DNA of 54,848 nt, taken from IMG/VR virus record IMGVR_UViG_3300037346_000580, positions 64,001 through 118,848 of that record; one strand, 5' to 3'. This document shows positions 49,068 to 54,848 of the stretch, in pieces. The notes under the pieces are model-generated. The model was not told the origin of the DNA, searched no databases, and saw only the letters and a program-made list of their open reading frames with translations. Each line of letters opens with the position of its first letter. Position 1 is the first letter of the stretch. Source of the DNA: a virus. The translations under genes and the position numbers were made by a program.

Positions 49068-49360
49068 AATATATCTAGATTGATTATATCGGAGCATCTT
49101 TCATACTCCTCCCTGGTCTCACACCAGCTTAAATATTCTCGTAGAAAAATTGGGAATTCCTCACTATATATGCTACACATGAATATTTGGTAAGTACCAG
49201 GATTATTTGGGTCATTGTCTGCAGAGGTAAAAAGTGAAGCCATATCTCTATCCTTCATTATTGCAGATTTTACCTTCTCATAGAAAAGATCACCAAGATA
49301 CATACCACTTTTATCCTTTATATCTATAAAATCACTAAAAGTGCTAGAATTTATCTCCAT
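49064..49360 (-). CDS. Small helical protein, 98 aa (paralogue 3 of 3)
   Basis: Begins MEINSSTFSDFIDIKDKSGM and ends EYLSWCETREEYERCSDIIN. The ending aligns with the previous two genes, while the N-terminal part is longer and different. Function unknown. Confidence 0.68.
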   Translation of the reverse strand: MEINSSTFSDFIDIKDKSGMYLGDLFYEKVKSAIMKDRDMASLFTSADNDPNNPGTYQIFMCSIYSEEFPIFLREYLSWCETREEYERCSDIINLDIL

Positions 49361-49363
49361 GAT

Positions 49364-49750
49364 TTATCCACCTACTCCAAATATTACTTTAGCAGCTACC
49401 GCTATTAGTGCACCAAAAAGAATCCAGAGTGCCTGGTTTACACCCTTTTTCCAAGTTTTCATTTCCTGGATATCTATAGTAAATTGCATATAATTGTCGT
49501 AGCGATCCTGCTCCTGCATTCTAAATTTAGTATTCTCGTTTACCTTTACTATAACGCCATCATCGGGATCCAATAATTTCTTCTTTATGTCAGACATATC
49601 GTCCTTGATAGATTTTTGTTCTCTTTTTAAATCATCCATACTCGTTTGAAGAACTTTTATTTCACCGTTAGGCATACTAGATTTGAGATCTTTGATCTCA
49701 CCTAATATTTCCTTCATTAGAAAAGCTTGTGTTATTTCTTTTTCGTCCAT
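49364..49750 (-). CDS. Coiled-coil protein with C-terminal transmembrane helix, 128 aa
   Basis: Begins MDEKEITQAFLMKEILGEIK. Residues 1-60 form a coiled coil (MDDLKREQKSIKDDMSDIKK) and about 108-124 a transmembrane helix (ALWILFGALIAVAAKVIFGV). This layout resembles XhlA-like lysis-associated membrane proteins, so it is a candidate holin or holin partner, but it is far from the endolysin gene. Confidence 0.65.
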   Translation of the reverse strand: MDEKEITQAFLMKEILGEIKDLKSSMPNGEIKVLQTSMDDLKREQKSIKDDMSDIKKKLLDPDDGVIVKVNENTKFRMQEQDRYDNYMQFTIDIQEMKTWKKGVNQALWILFGALIAVAAKVIFGVGG

Positions 49751-49822
49751 ATTTTATTTAGTTTATCTCCCAATAAACCAAAAATTTATTTGACTTATAT
49801 ATCAAAGTAACACATCCGATTT

Positions 49823-50044
49823 TTATCTAATAACCTTATTTATTGGGAAATCTATTACTATATCTGGGAGCTCCACAAAGACATCAAATCCCTCTGTGTC
49901 AGAAATAAGTTTAAAAATACCATAATAATCATCATCGGGACCGCCAAAACCATCCTCTAGTATTTCTATCCCCATTAGAGAAATTATTTCACATACTCCT
50001 ATATGTGATCTTGGATCGATTGTTTTTATATAGTATTCTAACAA
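49823..50044 (-). CDS. Hypothetical protein, 73 aa
   Basis: Begins MLEYYIKTIDPRSHIGVCEI. Acidic alpha/beta protein with FGGPDDDYYGIF. Four bases from the upstream gene. Function unknown. Confidence 0.68.
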   Translation of the reverse strand: MLEYYIKTIDPRSHIGVCEIISLMGIEILEDGFGGPDDDYYGIFKLISDTEGFDVFVELPDIVIDFPINKVIR

Positions 50045-50048
50045 AACT

Positions 50049-50336
50049 TTATTTTTTGTTTAATATTGCATTTGTTGGTATATCGGAATGTATTAGATAG
50101 TAGGTATTATCTGATTCATTAACAACAACCATTCTGTCACTATCCGCTGATCCTATTAATCTGAGAGTTAGGCAATCGTATATAAATTCACTATCCAGAT
50201 GTGAATGCTCAAGCTTAGATCTTCTTATGAACTTATTCTGATTTCTCTCATACATTTTAGCATAATGCTTCTTTATACTTTCCGATGGTTCGTTAATCTT
50301 TTTAAAATCCGGACCTAATATTATTGGTTTTTCCAT
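50049..50336 (-). CDS. Hypothetical protein, 95 aa
   Basis: Begins MEKPIILGPDFKKINEPSES. Basic helical first half and a strand-rich second half (RMVVVNESDNTYYLIHSDIP). Two bases from the thymidylate-synthase-fold gene. Function unknown. Confidence 0.7.
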   Translation of the reverse strand: MEKPIILGPDFKKINEPSESIKKHYAKMYERNQNKFIRRSKLEHSHLDSEFIYDCLTLRLIGSADSDRMVVVNESDNTYYLIHSDIPTNAILNKK

Positions 50337-50338
50337 TG

Positions 50339-51118
50339 TTATAATTTTGATTGTTTTAGTATTCCTTTTTCGCTATTGAAACAATGCAGTGAAACTATAT
50401 GCATCGCAAAATATCCAGGTTTAACGTCCTTCCATCTTTCATAATCCCTTAACTTAAGCATGTCAAGTACATACATAAGTTTTCTACAAGCCATATAAAC
50501 ATCATCTCTGAAATGTCTTATATAATCGCAAGATCGAATATAATAGACAATGTGTATATTCTCACCTCTCCTCATAAAATGATAGCCAATTGTGCAAGGC
50601 ACTCTCTCACCATGAACCGTTCCAGTATCTTCAGGAAACCATATAGGTAGGAATGCCTGTCTTGTAAAAGGTTCTCTTTCCATCAAATCTATAACATCCC
50701 CAAAATCACCATACGCAAATCTAATCCCGGAAAGCTTAGCATCTTCACCATTCTCACCAGAAAACTTCGGCCAAATTCTCTCCGGATATGTGTGTGAGAA
50801 TTTCTCATGTCCACCGAACTGCTCATTGTTCTTTTGAGCAAATGGCCACCATTGATGGGAGGGTGGTGGATTCATTGGCAGTCCGCTGACTCTCTCAAGA
50901 AAGTGATCATCAGCCCAAGGAAGGTTTGGTCTAACCTCACTCTTAAGCTCTTCTAAAGTTTCAGGAACAAAAAACTGAAATGAATGATTCATGGTTTCCC
51001 ACATATCATCGGGGGATTCTATTCCCTGCCATTTTTCAGTTTTAACAACATATCCATAGTTGGATAGTCTTTCCTTTGTCCATTTTATTGCTTCGGCAGG
51101 TTTAGAGAAAGTTTTCAT
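50339..51118 (-). CDS. Thymidylate-synthase-fold enzyme, possible dCMP hydroxymethylase
   Basis: A 259-aa protein. The core matches thymidylate synthase: R153 and W160 in EPFTRQAFLPIWFPED, the nucleophile Cys175 in ERVPCTIGYHF, RSCDYIRHFRDD (195-206) and a His in VSLHCF (244). Where ThyA has Asn (RSxD..GxPFN), this protein has Asp206. In T4 gene 42 dCMP hydroxymethylase the equivalent Asn is Asp, which favours dCMP. So it may hydroxymethylate dCMP for modified DNA. A true ThyA is present separately at 35789. Inference from aligned motifs by eye. Confidence 0.62.
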   Translation of the reverse strand: MKTFSKPAEAIKWTKERLSNYGYVVKTEKWQGIESPDDMWETMNHSFQFFVPETLEELKSEVRPNLPWADDHFLERVSGLPMNPPPSHQWWPFAQKNNEQFGGHEKFSHTYPERIWPKFSGENGEDAKLSGIRFAYGDFGDVIDLMEREPFTRQAFLPIWFPEDTGTVHGERVPCTIGYHFMRRGENIHIVYYIRSCDYIRHFRDDVYMACRKLMYVLDMLKLRDYERWKDVKPGYFAMHIVSLHCFNSEKGILKQSKL

Positions 51119-51176
51119 TTATAATGTTTGTATTTTTATATGATAGAAACATCAATAAATTTCGACAATATTAAAA

Positions 51177-51884
51177 CTATTTAGGAAAAAATATCTCATT
51201 AGTGGAAGGATCCCATTCAAACACAAAAGGCTTGTGTGCATAGTTATAATCCTCGTTAAGAACAGAAGCATTAAAGAAGTGCGTATCGCCATCAAAAACA
51301 TACCCATAGCCAGTGTGTATATGGCCACATATATGAATCTTTGGTTTTATCTCCTTTATCCTCTCGATTAACAGTTCACATCCTAAGTTCTCTTGTCTTC
51401 TTCCCTCGACGGTATCCAAGTATCCGAAAGCTGGTCCATGAGTTATTAGTATATCAGTAAGTTCAGGAATAGCTTCCCATTTGGACATAAGACCAGGTCC
51501 ATTCTTAGGTAGATTAAAAGCCCAGTCATAAAACCAGGGTTGCCAGGGAGAACCATAGATACTAACAAAATTATCCTGATTTCCATCTATAAAATGGGAA
51601 TCACTCTCGTCCTGTAAATAAGTAATATTTGGGTATTCGTTAACTATCATATTTGATTCGAGAGGAAAATTCTCAAATATACGATCATGATTACCAGCTA
51701 TGAATATTTTGGTTTCGTACCGGTCTAAAGAATTAAGCCATTTACAGAAATCATGTAATTCTTCCTTTTTATACCCTGTACCCATTATATCACCAGCAAA
51801 AAGAAGAAGATCCCCACCAGGAAGATCTTCTGTTATTTGATGATGTTTGCAATGAGTGTCAGATATTAATGTGATCTTCAACAT
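51177..51884 (-). CDS. Calcineurin-like metallophosphoesterase (MPPED-type)
   Basis: A 235-aa protein with all family motifs: LISDTHCKHH (6-15), FAGDIMGTG (29-37), IAGNHDRIF (62-70), LITHGPAFG (145-153) and ICGHIHTGYG (184-193). This arrangement matches the MPPED1/2-like phosphodiesterases. Substrate unknown; cyclic nucleotides or 2',3'-cyclic ends are known for relatives. Three phosphoesterases occur in this window. Confidence 0.88.
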   Translation of the reverse strand: MLKITLISDTHCKHHQITEDLPGGDLLLFAGDIMGTGYKKEELHDFCKWLNSLDRYETKIFIAGNHDRIFENFPLESNMIVNEYPNITYLQDESDSHFIDGNQDNFVSIYGSPWQPWFYDWAFNLPKNGPGLMSKWEAIPELTDILITHGPAFGYLDTVEGRRQENLGCELLIERIKEIKPKIHICGHIHTGYGYVFDGDTHFFNASVLNEDYNYAHKPFVFEWDPSTNEIFFPK

Positions 51885-51950
51885 ATTTTTAATTTATTTT
51901 TTTATATTTTTCCAAACTAATTCTTCATATTCATAATATAATCTAAGAAA

Positions 51951-52064
51951 TTACCGTTTGGTTTTTTTGCCGTTGATATAGTCAAACATACACTTCCTGG
52001 TTAATGTTGATACGAGCTTTAGCTCATAAAAAGTTCAACAATCACCACATCTGCTATTGTTCAT
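51951..52064 (-). pseudogene. Small cysteine-containing protein, 37 codons, with an in-frame TGA
   Basis: ATG at 52064 overlaps the upstream stop and opens MNNSRCGDC, then TGA at 52035-52037. The frame continues TFYELKLVSTLTRKCMFDYI and ends KKTKR at 51951. A Trp at the stop would give a C-x2-C...C small basic protein. Only weakly supported alone. Confidence 0.45.
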
Positions 52065-52563
52065 TCACCGAATCCTGTAAAATTCTGGATAATGCTGTTT
52101 CTATATTCTTAGATGAAGCTTTCTTAACCAGCGAGGATCTTTTAACAAATTCTATATTACTTCTCAAAAATATATCGTTCATATTACTTAGAAATTTCTT
52201 ATGATCTGATACAACATCATTATCCATTGCCTCTATCTCACTCTCTATCCTAGCAATCACGATTTCAAAAAGTTGGCTACCTATCCTTTCGTTTATTGTA
52301 ATATTAACAAAATTTATTCTTACCTGTCTATTCGTCAGAGCAATCACATATTTTTTGTCCTTCGTCTGGATTCTTATAGTTTTGCTATTGATGGAATATA
52401 TAATCTTATTTTCAGGATTTTCCAGTAGATTTTTAATAATTGATTTTATCTGTCTCTCCTCCCTGTTCATCTTGGGTGTGATATAAAGTATATCCCGCTT
52501 AACAGTTCTACCAAACTTTGGAAGGATTAAACTTATTCTCTTCTTAACATGTCTAAAGCTCAT
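52054..52563 (-). CDS. Hypothetical basic protein, 169 aa
   Basis: Begins MSFRHVKKRISLILPKFGRT. Basic N-terminal half with strands (IIYSINSKTIRIQTKDKKYV) and a helical C-terminal half. First gene after the 52584 promoter. Family not recognised; nucleic-acid binding is plausible from charge. Confidence 0.72.
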   Translation of the reverse strand: MSFRHVKKRISLILPKFGRTVKRDILYITPKMNREERQIKSIIKNLLENPENKIIYSINSKTIRIQTKDKKYVIALTNRQVRINFVNITINERIGSQLFEIVIARIESEIEAMDNDVVSDHKKFLSNMNDIFLRSNIEFVKRSSLVKKASSKNIETALSRILQDSVNEQ

Positions 52564-52583
52564 CTTTTTATATTTTAGTTATG

Positions 52584-52620
52584 CAAATATATTACAATGT
52601 TACGAAATAAAAAAATTATT
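52584..52620 (-). promoter_or_regulatory. Promoter, CCG-N11-TAnnTTTG type (site G)
   Basis: Minus strand AATTTTTTTATTTCG, 15-base spacing, TATATTTGCA (box 52584-52591; TCG for CCG). It begins at the stop of the ATP-grasp gene. The ATG at 52563 is 20 bases downstream. Confidence 0.66.
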
Positions 52621-53356
52621 TTTGATTTTTTAATATTTCCTTCATTCTTCTCGCACATAATAACGCGTAATCTCTACCATCCATTCCATATGAACCAATA
52701 GCCCACATGTCATTAACCTCAACCAGTCTGGTTAGACCATTAGAGTCGATACCAACATCCAATGTATATGCAGAAGGGCATTCAATGTAATCTTTAACCA
52801 TATTCTCAACAACGGACCAGCTGATATGCTCCTTCCATGTTCCTTTATAATGCTTAACATCATATATTTTACCACGACTAACAAAAACCCTATATTCGGA
52901 TAGAAACTCAATCACTTCAGATTTTATTACCTGCGTATCTGGCTGACATTTATCAAACATTACAAGATATTCAAGATGCTTAGGATTAGAAACAACATCA
53001 CCAGTAAACATCTTAACCTCATTTGCAGGCTTAACAAAATATGGAAAATCTGTTCCAAGATCTCTAAATGTCATCGTTTCTATTTTTCTACCCATATATT
53101 TCATAAGCTGCACCGGATATCCAATATATTTAGGTGTATCCACTCCACATGCTTCAAAGAATTTTTCGGTACCCTGCACAGAGCCTATGCATATATCTGT
53201 ATTAGGATCGGGGTTTCGCATCACTAGGGTATGTTCAAGATCATCACCGTCGTAAGGAACTATATTATATCCCATATCGATTAACGGTTGTTTTGCTATA
53301 TAAACAAAATCATCAAGCCATTCGCCATTTATTTTTTCCAAAAATGCTTCCATCAT
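52616..53356 (-). CDS. ATP-grasp protein, R2K-type
   Basis: A 246-aa protein. FPYFVKPANEVKMFTG (about 105-120) carries the ATP-binding lysine, SEYRVFVSRGKIYDVKHYKG (about 153-172) the central strand, and YTLDVGIDSNGLTRLVEVND (about 197-216) the metal-binding Asp/Glu/Asn. This fits the R2K clade of ATP-grasp ligases found in phages, thought to add amino acids or peptides to a target. Substrate unknown. The start may be M1 or M2. Confidence 0.8.
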   Translation of the reverse strand: MMEAFLEKINGEWLDDFVYIAKQPLIDMGYNIVPYDGDDLEHTLVMRNPDPNTDICIGSVQGTEKFFEACGVDTPKYIGYPVQLMKYMGRKIETMTFRDLGTDFPYFVKPANEVKMFTGDVVSNPKHLEYLVMFDKCQPDTQVIKSEVIEFLSEYRVFVSRGKIYDVKHYKGTWKEHISWSVVENMVKDYIECPSAYTLDVGIDSNGLTRLVEVNDMWAIGSYGMDGRDYALLCARRMKEILKNQK

Positions 53357-53387
53357 ATTAGATTAATTAATTTATCTTTTTATTATA

Positions 53388-53420
53388 GTATAAAAAAAAG
53401 ACTCATACGAGTCTTTTTAA
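53388..53420 (-). terminator. Rho-independent terminator
   Basis: Stem AAAAAGACTC / GAGTCTTTTT with an AT-rich loop (GTAT) and T8 on the minus strand, between the 53447 gene and the ATP-grasp gene. Confidence 0.82.
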
Positions 53421-53446
53421 TTTTTTATATTTATTAATAGCGAATA

Positions 53447-53812
53447 TTAACTTAATAGCATTTCATCACCACCTTTTTTATCCTTATTCTTTGGTTTCTT
53501 ACCTTTTTTGGATTTGGGTTTGGTGACAACTGGTTCTATAGGAAATTCTGGTTTCTTTTTCCTGGTTGACTTTTTTTTCCCCGATTTAATAGCCATCTCC
53601 AATTCATTACTTAATATTTTACTAAGAACTTCCACCGCATCAATTGAATTCGAAGGGAATACCTTAATTCCATCTTGATTTTCTTCGAATTTCATATCAC
53701 TATCATAAAACATTTCGTTCCTTTCCTTGATTCTTTTCTTTTTTTCTTTTTTTATACCAATTAATAATATTACAATAACTAATAATAATGCTAATATAAC
53801 TAAGATTCCCAT
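53447..53812 (-). CDS. Membrane-anchored lysine-rich protein, 121 aa
   Basis: Begins MGILVILALLLVIVILLIGI: one N-terminal transmembrane helix, then a charged helical region and a lysine-rich tail (KKKSTRKKKPEF, KPKSKKGKKPKNKDKKGG). With the tail in the cytoplasm, it could bind DNA or RNA at the membrane. Function unknown. Confidence 0.7.
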   Translation of the reverse strand: MGILVILALLLVIVILLIGIKKEKKKRIKERNEMFYDSDMKFEENQDGIKVFPSNSIDAVEVLSKILSNELEMAIKSGKKKSTRKKKPEFPIEPVVTKPKSKKGKKPKNKDKKGGDEMLLS

Positions 53813-53888
53813 TTTTTTATTTTAATTTTTCATCTTTATCTTTCTATACCAATTCAGTATAGTGATATTTTTGTTTCCTGCTATTTCT

Positions 53889-53924
53889 GTACCTTACCTT
53901 ATCTATACATCAAAAGTAAGGTAC
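53889..53924 (-). terminator. Hairpin downstream of the tmRNA
   Basis: A 9-bp perfect stem (GTACCTTAC / GTAAGGTAC) with an 18-base loop begins 15 bases after the tmRNA 3' end. There is no T run, so it is either a weak terminator or a processing/stability element. Confidence 0.5.
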
Positions 53925-53938
53925 AAAATCTCGCAAAG

Positions 53939-54400
53939 TGGACCAAGAGGGATTCGAACCCTCGTCTTGTTCAGATAGTCAAAGGACTCATTCACAGGCT
54001 TAGCTACATTTTCTAACGAAGCGAAATATATTATTCAGTTAACAGAGTTCCGAACAATCAACCAACCCAGTGATATTATTTATCCTGACACTAAGGATTT
54101 TTCTTTCGCCCCCTGTATAGATCTCTAGGATCTGGATGCTCAAGGTACGCCTTGACGACGACCGAAGTCTTGAGGGAGCCACCCGGATTTTCACATTTAC
54201 TTTCCTTGGTAAGTGAGACCAGGTCGGTTAAGCCGCTATTGCAAACTCAGCCTTAGCTGCGGGAGCACCAAACGCGTTGATAGCATCCCAAACATTGTTT
54301 TTGCCGTTTAAAGCTTTGTATAGGTTATTTAAGAGTTTCCAATACTAACTCTGCCTGCATCTCAAAGAACGAACTCTGCCAATCAATACCGTGTTGGCCC
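53939..54400 (-). ncRNA. ssrA: Transfer-messenger RNA (tmRNA) with a 25-codon tag
   Basis: The 5' acceptor strand GGGCCAA (54400-54394) pairs with TTGGTCC (53946-53940) before discriminator A (53939). The third pair is G-U, the alanine identity element. The T arm has stem GAGGG/CCCTC and loop TTCGAAT; a D-like segment (CGGTATTGATTGG) follows the 5' strand. CCA is not encoded. The tag frame starts at GGC 54305-54303 and ends at TAA 54230-54228, reading GKNNVWDAINAFGAP...EFAIAA. It rescues stalled ribosomes with SmpB. At 462 nt it is long, and the tag exceeds the usual 9 residues of Bacteroidota, though its GKNN start resembles their GENN. Confidence 0.9.
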
Positions 54401-54848
54401 TTGTTTATTATTAAAGAAACAATCTTATGATTTGTTTCGTTTTTCTTGTATAATTTTATTTATAAGATTTAATAATCTTGGGGTTAACATTATCTCAGTT
54501 AACGTTTGTGGCTTTACGAGGTTTGGGGAAAGCCTTCCCAAATTATTGATTTTGAACTAATTATCCAAGCACAAGACCGATTTTTGAATAAAGACTAAAT
54601 CCCAAATCTTGTAAAACCATTGTTGTAGGTAGTTGTTATTCTTTTCGATTAGTTCTTTATTATACAAATATTAATCTATTTTTGTTAAAATTTTGATAAA
54701 AACGATAAATACAGAGTAACTTGGACTTTAAATTAAGTCCAAGTGCCACCGCCTAATAATCTTGTCCTTGTTTTCATAATGATGTTTTTTAAGTTATACA
54801 AATATACTACAAATATACTACAAATTTTATTCCAAAGCATAATTTTTT
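54401..54848. other. 448-bp region without an intact gene
   Basis: No intact frame is seen. On the minus strand, a short frame (MVLQDLGFSLYSKIGLVLG) is followed in the same frame, after two TAA, by FGKAFPKPRKATNVN, suggesting an eroded small membrane protein. A perfect 10-bp inverted repeat (ACTTGGACTT / AAGTCCAAGT) lies at 54719-54744. Tandem TATACTACAAA units at 54795-54820 give repeated TATATTTG boxes on the minus strand, possible promoters for tmRNA transcription. Confidence 0.45.

Noticed and set aside
16221-52064. Genome-wide reassignment of TGA to tryptophan
   Set aside because: TGA ends clearly complete genes (for example 3296-4033 and the endonuclease at 37030), and Trp is written TGG throughout. 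Only three small sites would need recoding.
53940-54010. A tRNA gene at the T-arm sequence GGTTCGAATCC
   Set aside because: No anticodon arm or matching 5' acceptor lies within tRNA length. The acceptor partner is 450 bases away with a tag frame between, which defines a tmRNA.
54401-54660. Functional small membrane protein gene upstream of the tmRNA
   Set aside because: The frame starting MVLQDLGFSLYSKI is stopped after 19 codons and again twice within the next 25, with no single change that restores it.

Overview
The window reads as a dense, AT-rich segment of a large T4-like tailed-phage genome that probably infects a Bacteroidota (Flavobacteriia-like) host. Phage evidence: an endolysin, a virion-type muramidase, a T4 Rnl1-like RNA ligase, a Dda-like helicase, phage-style thymidylate synthase and dihydrofolate reductase, two kinds of homing endonuclease, tightly overlapping small genes (many TAATG or ATGA junctions) and a phage-encoded tmRNA. 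Host evidence: promoters with the Bacteroidota -7 element TAnnTTTG, A-rich leaders with almost no Shine-Dalgarno sequences, signal peptides ending in GQD or SQD, and a tmRNA tag that starts like the Bacteroidota tag.

Layout. Nearly everything is on the minus strand. 1-3200: small unknown genes, two of them broken. 3296-5796 (plus): a flavodoxin-fold reductase, a DUF5824-like protein, a small protein and a likely ADP-ribosyltransferase, facing a muramidase at 5797-6534. 6559-17764: nucleic-acid and nucleotide functions (ClpP-like protease, a cyclic-phosphate receiver-like protein with an embedded HNH endonuclease, P-loop kinase, phosphoesterase, RNA ligase, helicase, Nudix, glycosyltransferase). 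18046-22927: three large proteins and a proline-rich repeat protein, around a divergent promoter. 22960-32132: vWA protein, DnaQ-type exonuclease, endolysin (plus), thioredoxin, secreted SGNH-like protein, HAD phosphatase, AAA ATPase, Fpg-type glycosylase. 32420-46959: many small unknown genes plus acyl-CoA thioesterase, DHFR, ThyA with an adjacent homing endonuclease, cyclophilin and RNase HII. 46962-53812: two phosphoesterases, a second thymidylate-synthase-fold enzyme, three related small genes and an ATP-grasp protein. 53939-54400: tmRNA.

Main themes. (1) Seven or eight proteins share a short N-terminal segment with an aromatic-rich stretch followed by an (I/L/M)-x-E site, resembling the T4 capsid-targeting propeptide cut by the gp21 protease. 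They include the putative ADP-ribosyltransferase and the muramidase, so this looks like a set of head-packaged, co-injected proteins. (2) A promoter of form CCG-N11-TAnnTTTG after a T tract recurs eight times on the minus strand; a second motif, GGATATATAAT, precedes virion-type genes and may be the late promoter. (3) About ten genes carry a single clean lesion (homopolymer indel, short duplication or in-frame stop), yet their reading frames are otherwise well preserved. Either these are real recent inactivations or the assembly has systematic errors; raw reads would decide. (4) Homing endonucleases have reshaped two genes: thyA, whose old 5' end survives as a fragment, and a receiver-like gene that carries an endonuclease inside its reading frame.

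All calls come from reading the sequence alone; family names rest on recognised motifs, not on searches.
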